Source of the DNA: Proteobacteria bacterium UBA4457
GTDB lineage: Bacteria > Pseudomonadota > Gammaproteobacteria > Ga0077536
Assembly (NCBI GenBank): GCA_002390205.1
Contig: DGOV01000069.1
Span: forward strand, 1-64,000
Length of the DNA stretch: 64,000 bases
Direction of reading: 5' to 3'
Part shown: positions 1 to 9,761 of the stretch, piece after piece
How the letters are laid out: each line of letters starts with the position of its first letter
How positions within the stretch are numbered: the first letter of the stretch is position 1
Notes under the pieces: generated by a model
Seen by the model: only the letters and a program-made list of their open reading frames with translations
What the model was told of the DNA's origin: nothing
Database searches by the model: none
Made by a program: the position numbers and the translations under genes

Positions 1-456
1 CTTTTTTTCGCCACCAGAAAAGCCTGAATTGACCTGTCTATTAAGTAACCCCTCATCTAGACCAACAGCTTTTACTTTATCTTTTACCATTTTCAAGAAT
101 TGTACAGATGAGAGTTCTGGCTCGCCTCTGTAAGCTCTAATTCCATTAAGTGCTGCTTTAAGCATATAAACATTATTGACGCCCGCTATTTCGATTGGAT
201 ATTGGAAAGCAAGAAACACACCTTCTCCTGCCCTTTCTTCGGGCTCCAGATCTAAGAGTGATTTCTCTTTGAAAAGTATTGAACCTTTTGTAACTTCGTA
301 GCCTTCCTTTCCAGCAAGGACATGAGATAAGGTACTTTTCCCCGAACCGTTCGGCCCCATAACTGCATGTACTTCCCCTGCGTTAACGGTTAGATTAATT
401 CCAGACAGGATCTCTTTTCCTTCTACTGCAACGTGTAGGTTTTTTATTTCAAGCAT
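1..456 (-). CDS. sufC: Fe-S assembly ATPase SufC, C-terminal part cut by window edge
   Basis: ABC-type ATPase of the cytosolic SufBC(D) scaffold that builds Fe-S clusters. The start is the ATG at 454-456, 27 nt after the end of sufB, and 152 codons are visible before the window ends. Residues 34-41 read GPNGSGKS (Walker A), a Q-loop region FQYP lies near residue 88, and the ABC signature SGGEKK sits at the very end of the visible part (about 147-152). Walker B and the rest of the roughly 250-residue family length lie outside the window. It follows iscR, sufA and sufB on the same strand, so it is part of one operon; sufD and sufS would be expected beyond coordinate 1. Confidence 0.95.
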   Translation of the reverse strand, partial: MLEIKNLHVAVEGKEILSGINLTVNAGEVHAVMGPNGSGKSTLSHVLAGKEGYEVTKGSILFKEKSLLDLEPEERAGEGVFLAFQYPIEIAGVNNVYMLKAALNGIRAYRGEPELSSVQFLKMVKDKVKAVGLDEGLLNRQVNSGFSGGEKK

Positions 457-483
457 TATTCTTTTCTCGTTATCTTTAGAACT

Positions 484-1932
484 TTAACCGACTGAACCTT
501 CTAGGCTTATACCTAAAAGCTTTTGAGCTTCCACGGCAAACTCCATAGGAAGCTCCTTGAGGACTTCTTTGCAGAACCCATTAACAATCATGTTGATGGC
601 ATCCTCTTGTTGTATCCCTCTACTTCTCAGATAGAACAACTGGTCTTCACTTATTTTTGACGTTGATGCTTCATGCTCTATTTGAGCTGTAGGGTTTTTA
701 CATTCAATGTAAGGGAACGTGTGTGCTGCGGACCGGTCACCTAATAGCAAAGAATCACACTGAGTGTAGTTGCGGGCATTTTCTGCGCTCCCTCCCACAC
801 GAACTAGACCTCGGTATGCATTCTCGCTTTTCCCGGCTGATATTCCTTTTGAGATAATAGTAGACTTAGTCTCTTTCCCTAAATGCACCATCTTTGTGCC
901 AGTATCTGCTTGCTGCAGATTGTTTGTCAGTGCGACAGAATAGAACTCGCCTACTGAGTAGTCCCCCCGAAGTATGCAGCTGGGATATTTCCATGTTATT
1001 GCAGAGCCAGTCTCTACTTGGGTCCAGGATACTTTCGATCTTTTTCCTCGACAGTCTGCTCTTTTAGTTACAAAATTATATATTCCCCCTTTGCCGTCTT
1101 CGTCGCCAGGGTACCAGTTTTGAACTGTGGAATATTTGATTTCAGCATCATCCATAGTCACTAATTCTACAACCGCTGCATGGAGTTGATTTTCGTCGCG
1201 CATTGGAGCAGTGCAGCCTTCCAGGTAGCTGACATAGCTTCCTTCATCTGCGATAATGAGTGTTCTCTCAAATTGGCCACTATTTTCTGCATTCATCCTG
1301 AAGTATGTTGATAGCTCCATGGGGCATCTAGTATTTTTCGGTATATAGACAAATGAACCGTCAGAGAAAACGGCGGAGTTGAGCGCGGAGAAGTAGTTGT
1401 CTCTTGCGGGGACAACAGTACCTAAGTATTTACGAACTAAGTCTGGATATTCCCTGACGGCATCTGAGAACGAACAGAAAATTACGCCTACTTCTGCTAG
1501 TTTTTCTCGGAATGTCGTATGCACGGATACGCTATCGAAAACGATATCCACCGCTATCCCAGCTAATACCTTTTGCTCCTGCAGGGGGATTCCTAGTTTT
1601 TCATATGTTTCTAAAATTTTCGGATCTATTTCATCTAAGCTTTTTGGGCGGTCTTCATCTCTTTTAGGCGCCGCATAATAACTTATAGCTTGCAAGTCAA
1701 CACTAGGATAAGTGACATTCGCCCAGACGGGTTCTGTCATAGAAAGAAATTGTTGGTAGCATTTGAGGCGCCACTCTAAAAGCCATTCCGGTTCATTTTT
1801 TTTAGCTGATATGAACCTTATCGTGGCTTCATTTAATCCAGGCGGTAACATTTCCTGCTCAATGTCTGTATAAAACCCAGCCTCGTAACTTTGGCCAACT
1901 AGATTTTCTATATTTTCGGCGTTGCTTGCCAT
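484..1932 (-). CDS. sufB: Fe-S cluster scaffold protein SufB
   Basis: 482 residues, close to the 480-495 usual for SufB. It is the scaffold subunit of the SufBCD complex on which clusters form with sulfur delivered by SufS and its partner. The C-terminal core is well conserved: a cysteine at about residue 392 ([11 protein letters not shown]), matching the known essential cysteine of SufB, and IEHEAS at about 418-423, which includes the conserved His and Glu of the SufB-SufD interface. It lies 34 nt downstream of sufA and 27 nt upstream of sufC. No isc scaffold gene (iscU, hscA, fdx) is present after iscR, so Suf seems to be the pathway under IscR control at this locus. Confidence 0.97.
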   Translation of the reverse strand: MASNAENIENLVGQSYEAGFYTDIEQEMLPPGLNEATIRFISAKKNEPEWLLEWRLKCYQQFLSMTEPVWANVTYPSVDLQAISYYAAPKRDEDRPKSLDEIDPKILETYEKLGIPLQEQKVLAGIAVDIVFDSVSVHTTFREKLAEVGVIFCSFSDAVREYPDLVRKYLGTVVPARDNYFSALNSAVFSDGSFVYIPKNTRCPMELSTYFRMNAENSGQFERTLIIADEGSYVSYLEGCTAPMRDENQLHAAVVELVTMDDAEIKYSTVQNWYPGDEDGKGGIYNFVTKRADCRGKRSKVSWTQVETGSAITWKYPSCILRGDYSVGEFYSVALTNNLQQADTGTKMVHLGKETKSTIISKGISAGKSENAYRGLVRVGGSAENARNYTQCDSLLLGDRSAAHTFPYIECKNPTAQIEHEASTSKISEDQLFYLRSRGIQQEDAINMIVNGFCKEVLKELPMEFAVEAQKLLGISLEGSVG

Positions 1933-1966
1933 TATCTATCCTTGAATTAGGTTCTTTTATGGAACC

Positions 1967-2299
1967 TTAAATACTAAAGCTTTCACCGCACCCACAGGTT
2001 GCAGCTGCGTTTGGATTGTTGAATCTGAACCCTTCATTCAACCCTTCTTTTGTAAAATCTATTTCGGTACCCTTTAGGTACTTTAGACTTTCAGAGTCGA
2101 TACCAATCTTGATTCCGTATGAATCAAAAACTTCGTCTTGACTATTGAAGTTATCAGATAACTCAACTACATACATGAACCCAGAGCATCCGGTAGTTTT
2201 TATTCCAACTCGGACCCCAATTGATTTGTCTTCTGAAGCCATAAAGTTTTTAACATGATCCGCCGCACGTTTTGTTAAACTTATATCCATTACAGGCAC
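1967..2299 (-). CDS. sufA: A-type Fe-S carrier (SufA/IscA family)
   Basis: 110-residue HesB/IscA-family carrier that accepts Fe-S clusters from the scaffold and passes them to apo-proteins. The three conserved cysteines are present: C38 in GCSGF and C102 and C104 in the C-terminal CGCGESF. It begins with two possible starts, ATG at 2297-2299 or ATG at 2288-2290; either one overlaps or touches the end of iscR, so translation is probably coupled. Its place between iscR and sufB supports the name sufA, but sequence alone does not separate SufA, IscA and ErpA well. Confidence 0.9.
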   Translation of the reverse strand: MPVMDISLTKRAADHVKNFMASEDKSIGVRVGIKTTGCSGFMYVVELSDNFNSQDEVFDSYGIKIGIDSESLKYLKGTEIDFTKEGLNEGFRFNNPNAAATCGCGESFSI

Positions 2300-2775
2300 T
2301 CCGCTAAAAAGGTTACTTGCTTGATATTGTGTTCGCTTATCATCTCAGGTGAATTTTTAAGCCTTGCATTTCTTTTGGCATCAGTCGCCAATTGCTCGAG
2401 GCTCACTTCCCCAAGGAATCTTTGGATCTGGCAGCTGAGCTCTTGCCAGAGATTATGGGTCAGGCACCTCGTTTCCCCCTTACAATTCTCATGTCCGCCA
2501 CACAGTGTCGCATCAACTGTTTCGTCAACAGCTGCTATTATATCGCCAACCGATATCTCGTTTATTGGCCTTCCAAAGCTGTAGCCTCCTCCTGGTCCGC
2601 GACGGCCATCGACTAGTCCTCCCTTGCGAAGTTTCGAGAAAAGTTGCTCTAAATACGATTGAGACAGACCTTGTCTTTCGGCAATCGCAGCCAATGACAC
2701 CGGTCTCCCTTCGACATGCAAGGCAAGGTCAACCATCGCAGTTACTGCATATCTGCCACGAGTAGTTAGCCGCAT
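2290..2775 (-). CDS. iscR: Rrf2-family Fe-S regulator IscR
   Basis: 161-residue winged-helix repressor that senses Fe-S supply by binding a [2Fe-2S] cluster. The N-terminal 60 residues are the typical Rrf2 DNA-binding domain (starting [14 protein letters not shown]). The cluster ligands C92, C98 and C104 are spaced C-x5-C-x5-C and followed by LTHNLW, as in the Escherichia coli protein, including the conserved His107. It is the first gene of the suf operon here and has an IscR-like operator just upstream (2823-2847), so it probably represses its own operon when Fe-S supply is adequate. The C-terminal tail after residue 130 is variable and of unknown role. Confidence 0.96.
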   Translation of the reverse strand: MRLTTRGRYAVTAMVDLALHVEGRPVSLAAIAERQGLSQSYLEQLFSKLRKGGLVDGRRGPGGGYSFGRPINEISVGDIIAAVDETVDATLCGGHENCKGETRCLTHNLWQELSCQIQRFLGEVSLEQLATDAKRNARLKNSPEMISEHNIKQVTFLAECL

Positions 2776-2822
2776 AGTAAATAACTCCAGAGGTTAGCTA
2801 GTATTCACGGAGATATTTTCCT

Positions 2823-2847
2823 ATAACCCAGTAATTTAGTCAACAAT
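2823..2847 (-). promoter_or_regulatory. IscR type 1 binding site overlapping the iscR-suf promoter
   Basis: Read on the minus strand, this 25-nt stretch matches the published type 1 IscR consensus (ATASYYGACTRWWWYAGTCRRSTAT) at about 21 of 25 positions, including the intact left half GTTGACT. It overlaps a possible -35 (TTGACT, 2838-2843) and lies 48 nt before the iscR start. The placement mirrors the autoregulatory site in front of E. coli iscR. The match was made by eye. Confidence 0.7.
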
Positions 2848-2872
2848 TAATAAGATAGCGTGTCTTGTTCGC

Positions 2873-3583
2873 TTACTTTTTATCTGTCTTAGCTTCTATA
2901 ATTTCGATTCTTTCCCTTAGAAAATCTAGTTTAGCGGCTATTTCCTCGGTTCGCTGATCAATGCTCTCAGTGTTACTATTTCTTGATCCGGCCAGGCCTG
3001 CGACTTCCGCATAAGGTTGAAATTCCCCGCTGGAGTTGAGGATGCTTTCTTGCTTGAAATCGCCGTCTTTCTGCTCAATTGGTCGGCCTGGGACCCCTAC
3101 AACAGTTGCGCCAGAGCTCACGTTATTGACGACCACTGCATTAGACCCAATTCTAGCATTTGCACCAATGTGAATTGGCCCGAGCACCTTAGCCCCTGCC
3201 CCTATAATAATATTGTTTCCCAAGGTTGGATGGCGCTTCCCTTTTTCCCAGCTGGTTCCTCCTAAAGTGACGCCATGGTAGAGGGTGCAGTCATCGCCTA
3301 TTTCAGAGGTTTCTCCTATGACGACCCCTATACCGTGATCTATGAAAAACCTACGTCCTATCTTAGCGCCCGGATGTATTTCTATTCCAGTTAGAAAGCG
3401 GCCTAGATTGGACAATAATCTGGCTATCCATTTTAGTTTTAGATTCCATAACCTGTGACTTAGTCTGTGAAGGAGGAGGGCATGGACACCTGGATAACAG
3501 GTAATTATTTCTAATGTGTGGCGCGCTGCTGGGTCTCGTTCGAAGACGCACTTGATATCTTCTCTGAGTCTGAGGAAAGTCAT
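2873..3583 (-). CDS. cysE: Serine O-acetyltransferase CysE
   Basis: 236-residue enzyme making O-acetylserine from serine and acetyl-CoA, the committed step to cysteine. The N-terminal helical region (1-65) is followed by the left-handed beta-helix built from hexapeptide repeats (about 66-165), with the catalytic motif [11 protein letters not shown] and the loop [17 protein letters not shown]. The C-terminal 60 residues are extra, charged and probably disordered or coiled. It lies just upstream of iscR on the same strand, the usual gammaproteobacterial order, linking cysteine supply to Fe-S assembly. The 97-nt gap to iscR holds a separate promoter and the IscR site, so iscR-suf need not depend on cysE transcription. 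Confidence 0.95.
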   Translation of the reverse strand: MTFLRLREDIKCVFERDPAARHTLEIITCYPGVHALLLHRLSHRLWNLKLKWIARLLSNLGRFLTGIEIHPGAKIGRRFFIDHGIGVVIGETSEIGDDCTLYHGVTLGGTSWEKGKRHPTLGNNIIIGAGAKVLGPIHIGANARIGSNAVVVNNVSSGATVVGVPGRPIEQKDGDFKQESILNSSGEFQPYAEVAGLAGSRNSNTESIDQRTEEIAAKLDFLRERIEIIEAKTDKK

Positions 3584-3797
3584 TTTTATGAGTTACTCAC
3601 TTATTTTCATTAACAGTCTAAAGCGCTAGTCCGGTGCACTAAGACAATACTATACTTGTTGCATAATTTTTCCGAGCTGAGTTCTTATATTCTTGAGGGG
3701 ATGTGTTTGAGAAAATAAGCGACCACCTCTGGGTTATGTGATAATTAACGACACGATCAAAGATTTTAGTCCCTATTTACGGTATTTTAAGGGCTTT

Positions 3798-6554
3798 CTA
3801 TAATTTCACAATCTGCGCTTGTAGTTTTACAATTGCACTAGCAGAATTCTCCAACCTGGCTCGCATCTCCTCCACGACTTTCGCTGGAGCTTTTTCTATA
3901 AATGACTGATTTTCAAGATTTTTTTCAGTCTGTCTTGCTACTTTCTCCGCTTTTTCTAGCTCCTTCTGTAATCGAATCCTTTCTGCATTTTTGTCTATTA
4001 ATCCATCAAATGGGATGTAAAGAGTGAGTTCTCCAACAAGAGAGGTTGCGGCTTCTATTAGTGGCTCTTTAGCCAGACTTATATTCCCTACACGACCCAC
4101 AGTCAGGATGACATCTTCATTTTGTTGGAGCCAGCCTAGTTGTTCTTCGTTGTTTCCGAAAACAGATAAGGAAATCACCTTTTTAGGTTCGATGTTATAG
4201 TCTGCCCTTATACGCCTTATGCCTAAGACAAACTCTTTTAGCCATTCAAAAATTTCAACGGCTTTCGCATCATCATGTCTCTCCGGCGCAGGGTAAGGCT
4301 CTAGCATTATAGACTCCCCTCTTGCTGGAAGTATGGGTCTCAGCTTGAGCCAGATTTCTTCTGTTATAAAAGGCATTATGGGGTGTAGTGCTTTTAATAA
4401 GTCTTCTAGCATTTCTATGAGAACAGAGCAGATGCCATCTTTGACTTGTTGAGATGTTCCCTCTCGATACAACCTAACTTTTGACACTTCGATATACCAG
4501 TCACAATAGTCGTCCCATACAAACTCATAAAGCGATTGTGCTGATCGATCAAACCGGTATTCATTAAAGCCTTTTACGACTTGAGCAATAGACGCTCTAA
4601 AACGCTCCCTTATCCATTGCTCGGGAACACCGATTATCAAATCTTTCTCTGCTGTTTGCCCTTTATATTGCTCAACTACCGATAAGACAAATCGAGCTGC
4701 ATTCCATACCTTGTTGCAAAAATTTTTATATCCGTTGATTCGTGTAAGTTCGAACCTTATATCACGCCCTTGAGTAGCCATAATCGCAAAGGTGAAGCGG
4801 AGCGCGTCTGTCCCGAAACTTTCAATGCCTTTTGGGAATTCACTACGCGTTTCCAGTTCTATCTTATTGGCATCCCCCGATTTCATAACTCCTGCACGTC
4901 GTTTGTTCACCAGATCACTTAAGTCGATTCCGTCGATGAGGTCTAAGGGATCTAAAATATTTCCTTTAGATTTAGACATCTTTTGGCCTTTTGCATCGCG
5001 CACAAGACCATGTATATAGACTTCTTTGAAGGGGACGGAACCAGTAAATTTGAGACCCATCATAATCATCCGGGCAACCCAAAAGAAAATAATATCAAAT
5101 CCCGTCACCAGTACATCAGTCGGATAATGTTGCTTAAACTCCGGTGTTTTTTCAGGCCACCCTAGTGTCGAAAACGGCCATAGGGCTGATGAAAACCAAG
5201 TGTCTAAGACGTCTTCATCTTGACGCAATGCAACAGACTTAGGAACTCCTCCGTGTTCTCGAGCATCAGCCTCATCTGTGCCAACATAAATGACTCCTTC
5301 TTCGTCATACCAGGCTGGTATTCTGTGCCCCCACCAAAGTTGTCGTGATATACACCAGTCTTGTATGTTGTTCATCCAGTCAAAGTAAGTTTTAGACCAA
5401 TTTTCAGGGACGAATTTTACATCGCCTTGTTCAACTGCCTCAACTGCGGGTTTGGCCAGTTCGGCAACCTGTACGAACCATTGATCTGTTAAATATGGCT
5501 CGATAACTGTTCGAGTTCGGTCTCCACGAGGAACCATCAGCGTATGGTCATCAATTTTCTCGAGGAGTCCTAGGCTCTGCATTTCTTTTACGATTAGGGC
5601 CCGTGCTATAAAGCGGTCTAGCCCGCGATACTTTTCAGGAACGTTCTCGTTTAGTGTTGCGTCGTCTTCAAAAATATTAATTAATGGCAAATTGTGCCGT
5701 TGGCCCATCAAATAGTCATTGAAATCGTGCGCCGGTGTAATTTTCACGCAACCCGAACCAAACTCTTGGTCGACATAGTCATCCGCGATTACTGGTATCA
5801 GCCTATTAGTAATTGGTAACTTAACACTGGAGCCTATTAAGTGCTTATAACGAACGTCCTCAGGGTGAACAGCAATCGCCGTATCCCCGAGCATGGTTTC
5901 TGGACGCGTAGTTGCAACAATGATTTTCTCTTGTGTACCTTCCATCTCATAGCACATGTGCCAGAGGCTTCCTTTTTCTTCCTCGGAAACCACCTCAAGA
6001 TCGGAAATAGCTGTTTTTAAAACGGGATCCCAGTTTACTAAGCGTTTCCCTCTATATATTAGGCCTTCTCGATAAAGCGATACAAATACTTGCTTTACTG
6101 TGTTCGATAGCTCGTCATCAAGAGTAAATTTTTCTCGACTCCAATCCATAGAGCTACCCATCCTCCGAAGCTGTTCAGTGATTGTGCCTCCGGATTCGGC
6201 CTTCCAACGCCACGCTTCTTCTAAGAACGCTTTCCTGCCTATATCCTGGCGCGCGATTCCTTTTTGCGTTAATTGACGTTCGACTACTATTTGTGTCGCG
6301 ATTCCTGCGTGATCGGTTCCACACTGCCAAAGTGCGTCTTTTCCACGCATTCGGTTAAATCTGATTAGGGCATCCATCAGTGTGTCTTGAAACGCATGTC
6401 CCATATGCAAGCTGCCGGTGACATTCGGCGGTGGAAGCATAATACAGTAGCTGTCCTTCTCTACTATTCCCGACTCAAAGTAGCCATTTTCCTCCCAAGT
6501 GCTATAAAGCTTCTGTTCTATGTTCTTGGGGTCGTAGCTTTTCTCCATATTCAT
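3798..6554 (-). CDS. valS: Valyl-tRNA synthetase
   Basis: 918-residue class I synthetase that charges tRNA-Val. The HIGH-type motif is HMGH at residues 50-53 and the KMSKS loop (QKMSKSKGN) lies near residue 545. The editing domain sits between them, and the end of the protein is the charged valyl-tRNA synthetase coiled-coil arm (about 850-918). Length fits the family. It is followed 214 nt later by cysE and preceded 41 nt upstream by holC, with all three on the minus strand; the holC-valS neighbourhood next to pepA is the standard gammaproteobacterial arrangement. Confidence 0.98.
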   Translation of the reverse strand: MNMEKSYDPKNIEQKLYSTWEENGYFESGIVEKDSYCIMLPPPNVTGSLHMGHAFQDTLMDALIRFNRMRGKDALWQCGTDHAGIATQIVVERQLTQKGIARQDIGRKAFLEEAWRWKAESGGTITEQLRRMGSSMDWSREKFTLDDELSNTVKQVFVSLYREGLIYRGKRLVNWDPVLKTAISDLEVVSEEEKGSLWHMCYEMEGTQEKIIVATTRPETMLGDTAIAVHPEDVRYKHLIGSSVKLPITNRLIPVIADDYVDQEFGSGCVKITPAHDFNDYLMGQRHNLPLINIFEDDATLNENVPEKYRGLDRFIARALIVKEMQSLGLLEKIDDHTLMVPRGDRTRTVIEPYLTDQWFVQVAELAKPAVEAVEQGDVKFVPENWSKTYFDWMNNIQDWCISRQLWWGHRIPAWYDEEGVIYVGTDEADAREHGGVPKSVALRQDEDVLDTWFSSALWPFSTLGWPEKTPEFKQHYPTDVLVTGFDIIFFWVARMIMMGLKFTGSVPFKEVYIHGLVRDAKGQKMSKSKGNILDPLDLIDGIDLSDLVNKRRAGVMKSGDANKIELETRSEFPKGIESFGTDALRFTFAIMATQGRDIRFELTRINGYKNFCNKVWNAARFVLSVVEQYKGQTAEKDLIIGVPEQWIRERFRASIAQVVKGFNEYRFDRSAQSLYEFVWDDYCDWYIEVSKVRLYREGTSQQVKDGICSVLIEMLEDLLKALHPIMPFITEEIWLKLRPILPARGESIMLEPYPAPERHDDAKAVEIFEWLKEFVLGIRRIRADYNIEPKKVISLSVFGNNEEQLGWLQQNEDVILTVGRVGNISLAKEPLIEAATSLVGELTLYIPFDGLIDKNAERIRLQKELEKAEKVARQTEKNLENQSFIEKAPAKVVEEMRARLENSASAIVKLQAQIVKL

Positions 6555-6595
6555 TAGTTTTTTCTTTTTATACGTTGAACAAGTTTTTTTTATTT

Positions 6596-7054
6596 TTAAT
6601 TTTTACCAATTTCATGGGTAAATATCGGGTATCCCCGGTCTTTATAGTATTTATATTTTTTTCGTGCATCTTCTCGCATCGCCTCGTTGTAACCCGTAGA
6701 TTCAATAACACGGATAAATTTACCAGCATGTTCTGGAACATCAGTAGTTAAATTTATCAACACTTCATAGTTTCTCAGTGTCTTCTTCTCGGAACTGAGA
6801 AGGACTACTTTCCCATCACCATCACCATCACCATCACCATCACCATCACCATCACATATTGGTGAGTGGGGGATGAAGCTTGTTGCACTGAATGTCCAGA
6901 GCAGTTCGTCGAACCTATCTAATTGCTCAGTATTTGAGCAGAGTAGGAAAATTTCATGTTGGTTTTGCCACGCTTTTTCGGTAATTTTGCATATGAGACG
7001 TTCATAAGCTGTCTGGCTAGCTTGATTTTGGACGTAAAAATCAATCCTCGTCAC
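6596..7054 (-). CDS. holC: DNA polymerase III chi subunit HolC, with an inserted Asp-Gly repeat
   Basis: 152-residue homologue of the chi subunit, which joins the clamp loader (through psi) to single-stranded-DNA-binding protein. The N-terminal part (RIDFYVQN, AYERLICKITEKAW, EQLDRFDELLWTF) and the later block VLINLTTDVP follow the family pattern. Its first 14 nt overlap the end of pepA. Unusual: between the core halves, at about residues 67-81, there are seven Asp-Gly pairs encoded by an exact hexanucleotide repeat (6813-6854). The insertion replaces the loop between the strand containing SFIPHSP and the strand KVVLLSSE, so the fold may tolerate it. Confidence 0.88.
   Translation of the reverse strand: MTRIDFYVQNQASQTAYERLICKITEKAWQNQHEIFLLCSNTEQLDRFDELLWTFSATSFIPHSPICDGDGDGDGDGDGDGKVVLLSSEKKTLRNYEVLINLTTDVPEHAGKFIRVIESTGYNEAMREDARKKYKYYKDRGYPIFTHEIGKN
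6813..6854. repeat. Hexanucleotide tandem repeat (CCATCA, seven copies) inside holC
   Basis: Seven perfect copies of CCATCA on the plus strand (GATGGT-type units on the coding strand) encode (Asp-Gly)7 in HolC. A unit of six nucleotides keeps the frame whatever the copy number, so slippage would only change loop length and not switch the gene off. Confidence 0.97.
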
Positions 7055-8555
7055 AGTTTCTATCCATAGCCTTTGACTGAATGTAGTCGACTAGCATAGG
7101 GACAGGCCTTCCTGTTGCTCCTTTTTGGGTTCCTGATTTCCAGGCAGTTCCCGCAATATCGAGGTGGGCCCATGCCATGTTTTTGGTGAATTTAGATAAA
7201 AAGCAGGCTGCGGTTATCGTTCCTGCAGCCCGTCCTCCTACATTAGCCATGTCCGCAAAAGGGCTTTCAATTTGTTTATGGTATTCCGGCCATAAAGGCA
7301 GACGCCAAGCTCTGTCCCCGGATCTAGTCCCAGAAGTGAGCAAATCACTAGATAGGTTGTCGTCATTAGAAAGAAGCCCTGTAGCATGCTCTCCTAACGC
7401 GACGACGCAAGCGCCTGTTAGAGTAGCTATATCGATTATAGCTTCGGGATCAAACTGTTCTGCATACGCGAGCGCATCGCATAGAATCATCCTCCCTTCT
7501 GCATCGGTGTTGAGTATTTCGATAGTCTGTCCTGACATGCTAGTGACTATATCGCCAGGTTTACTAGCATTGCCATCTGGTAGGTTTTCTGTAGCAGGTA
7601 TCACTCCAATCACATCGATCTCAGGTCGGATGATAGAGACAGCAAGCATAGAGCCGAGGACTGCCGCGGCTCCGCCCATATCATATTTCATTTCGTCCAT
7701 CCCGGCCCCACCTTTAAGAGAAATGCCTCCTGAGTCGAAAGTCACTCCTTTTCCAACTAACACTATAGGTTTCGCTTGGCTAGGGTTCTCCGCAGCATAT
7801 TTTATAATGATGAACTTTGCGGGCTCTCGAGAGCCTTTTGATACTGAGAGCAATGCTCCCATTTTGAGTTTTTCCATATCGAGCTCTTCAAGCACTTGCG
7901 TTGTCAAATTATCATTTGACTCAGCAAGCGATATAGAAACTTCTGCTAAATGTGTCGGCGTGCAGACATTTGCCGGTCTGTTGGCAAGGTTTTTAGCCAA
8001 GTCTATTCCTTGGATTAGCCCAGATGTTTCTTTACACGCTGCATTCATTTTCTTTCCCTCGCTAGTGTCATTAACTAGAAAGGTAAGTTTGTTAAATCCC
8101 TGGTTTTTGCTTTTACTGGTTTTGAATTCATTGAATTGATACGCTGCCGCAGAAACTTCCTGCGCTATAGTGTTGATTTTCCAAGATAATCCGTTCCGAT
8201 CAGTAACGTGAGTCCTATGAATAGTATCTATGGCAGTTTTTATACCTAATGATTTTAATCTTTTTGCTGCGCCGGCTACTATCTTTCGAAACTCACTTTC
8301 AGTGGCGCCTTTGCTATTGCCGCCGTTGATCAATAGAAGTCTGCTGGCAGCGACGCCTGGGCAATTATTAATCAGCAACGTTTCTCCGATCTCGTCACGT
8401 AGATCGCCCCTTTTTAGCAAGGAGGAAATCAATCCGTTGGTATTTTTGTCCAGTATCTGTGCTGCTTCGCTTAATATTTTTTTATGATGGACGACAGCGA
8501 TGATACAAGGTGTACGTTGTTCGCTCGGAGATCCAATTTTTGAGGCTATTTGCAT
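7041..8555 (-). CDS. pepA: Leucyl aminopeptidase (M17)
   Basis: 504-residue hexameric zinc or manganese aminopeptidase of the M17 family, which releases N-terminal residues from peptides; in E. coli the same protein also binds DNA in carAB control and plasmid dimer resolution. The catalytic C-terminal domain shows the metal-binding GKGVTFDSGGISLK and the signature NTDAEGRM, with the expected downstream GACVVALGEHATGL. The first 160 residues are the variable N-terminal domain. It overlaps holC by 14 nt and is divergent from lptG across a 147-nt gap, the usual neighbourhood apart from the missing lptF. Confidence 0.96.
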   Translation of the reverse strand: MQIASKIGSPSEQRTPCIIAVVHHKKILSEAAQILDKNTNGLISSLLKRGDLRDEIGETLLINNCPGVAASRLLLINGGNSKGATESEFRKIVAGAAKRLKSLGIKTAIDTIHRTHVTDRNGLSWKINTIAQEVSAAAYQFNEFKTSKSKNQGFNKLTFLVNDTSEGKKMNAACKETSGLIQGIDLAKNLANRPANVCTPTHLAEVSISLAESNDNLTTQVLEELDMEKLKMGALLSVSKGSREPAKFIIIKYAAENPSQAKPIVLVGKGVTFDSGGISLKGGAGMDEMKYDMGGAAAVLGSMLAVSIIRPEIDVIGVIPATENLPDGNASKPGDIVTSMSGQTIEILNTDAEGRMILCDALAYAEQFDPEAIIDIATLTGACVVALGEHATGLLSNDDNLSSDLLTSGTRSGDRAWRLPLWPEYHKQIESPFADMANVGGRAAGTITAACFLSKFTKNMAWAHLDIAGTAWKSGTQKGATGRPVPMLVDYIQSKAMDRNCDED

Positions 8556-8702
8556 TTTTTATTACGCTTGTATGAATACATGGTCGACTTTAACATGTTC
8601 TAATTCGCTACGCACGGGCGTTTGGTGTCTTACACACCATTTATATCCTTGGATGTCGTGCCTAAGATCACTTAGAAAAACACTGCAACTGTAAAGCGTA
8701 AT

Positions 8703-9761
8703 ATGAAAATTTTAGATACTTATATAAGCAAAGCCGTTCTCATGAGCTCATTTATTGTTTTGTTTGCATTAGTTGGGATTTTTACTTTTTTTGCATTTAT
8801 TGGCGATCTTTCCGATTCGCAAGTGGCAAATACTAAAATTATAGATATCATTTTGACCTCCACTCTAGGTATCCCTGAGCTTGCTTATCAAGTGATGCCT
8901 CTAGCTGCCCTAATAGGGAGCTTGCTAGCACTCGGGGCTATGATGGAAGCGCATGAGCTGGTAGTTGCCAGGGCTGCTGGGGCGACAAAAATCAGCGTTC
9001 TTCAGGTAGTGCTAAAAACGTCGGTTTTGCTAATGCTGGTCGCTTTACTTCTTGGGGAGTTTTTAGCGCCCTTGGCGCAGGCAAAGATTAATGAACTTAG
9101 CTTCAAATCAGACCGTGACATGGGAACAGCCAACAATAAAATCTGGATACAGGATTTGAGCGCTTTTGTAAGTATTAAGGCCATTTTACCTGATTGTAAG
9201 ATGTTAGGGGTTAACATATTGGAGCTTGGGAGCGATGGCAAGTTAAGTCAGTCTATCTATGCTGATGAGGCAAGTTGCTCATCGGAAGGATGGATCCTTA
9301 AAAGAGTAAAGCGGACCAGCTTTAAGGGTGATGCTTATAATAGCTCTTACGTCAAATCTTTGGTGTGGCCAACTGAACTGGACTTTAACCTTTTAGGTTT
9401 GTTGAGCTTAGAGCCTCAAAAACTTACGCTAAAGGAGTTGTCCCTATATCTACATTTTGCTGACGAGGATGCTGGGGATTTTCAGCAATGGTCTCAAGCT
9501 TTCTGGACCCGTATAGTGCACCCCTTGAGTATCATACTTATGACATTCCTCTCTTTCACGGTTGCTCTAAGTGTATCTCGCAGTTCTTCTGTCGGCGGCA
9601 GTGTTCTTGCAGGGGGGGCACTAGGCTTGGTATTCTATGTCTTGAACGAGTTAGTAGGCAATTTTGGATTGGTTTTCAATATGAACTCTGCCTTAGCAGC
9701 AGTATTACCGAGTTTATTCGTTTTATTCTTGACCGGATGGCTGTTCAGGAGAATCCCCTAG
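8703..9761 (+). CDS. lptG: LPS export permease LptG
   Basis: 352-residue inner-membrane permease of the LptB2FG transporter, which lifts lipopolysaccharide from the inner membrane to the LptC-A-D bridge. It has the YjgP/YjgQ layout: three membrane helices (about 13-35, 55-80, 98-122), a periplasmic beta-jellyroll region (about 130-265) and three further helices (about 270-350). The opening MKILDTYISKAV resembles LptG (MNILDRYIG in E. coli) more than LptF. In most relatives lptF stands between pepA and lptG; here only 147 nt lie between pepA and this gene, with no lptF remnant. Its last 4 nt overlap the convergent RDD gene. Confidence 0.9.
   Translation: MKILDTYISKAVLMSSFIVLFALVGIFTFFAFIGDLSDSQVANTKIIDIILTSTLGIPELAYQVMPLAALIGSLLALGAMMEAHELVVARAAGATKISVLQVVLKTSVLLMLVALLLGEFLAPLAQAKINELSFKSDRDMGTANNKIWIQDLSAFVSIKAILPDCKMLGVNILELGSDGKLSQSIYADEASCSSEGWILKRVKRTSFKGDAYNSSYVKSLVWPTELDFNLLGLLSLEPQKLTLKELSLYLHFADEDAGDFQQWSQAFWTRIVHPLSIILMTFLSFTVALSVSRSSSVGGSVLAGGALGLVFYVLNELVGNFGLVFNMNSALAAVLPSLFVLFLTGWLFRRIP

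Noticed and set aside
6813..6856. The plus strand of the repeat reads CATCAC repeatedly, which looks like a polyhistidine tag
   Set aside because: It lies inside an intact native holC frame on the opposite strand, with conserved holC sequence on both sides and no vector sequence, so a cloning artefact is not supported.
7177..8139. A 320-codon plus-strand open frame
   Set aside because: It is antisense to the middle of pepA, has no known motif and is explained by the codon bias of pepA.
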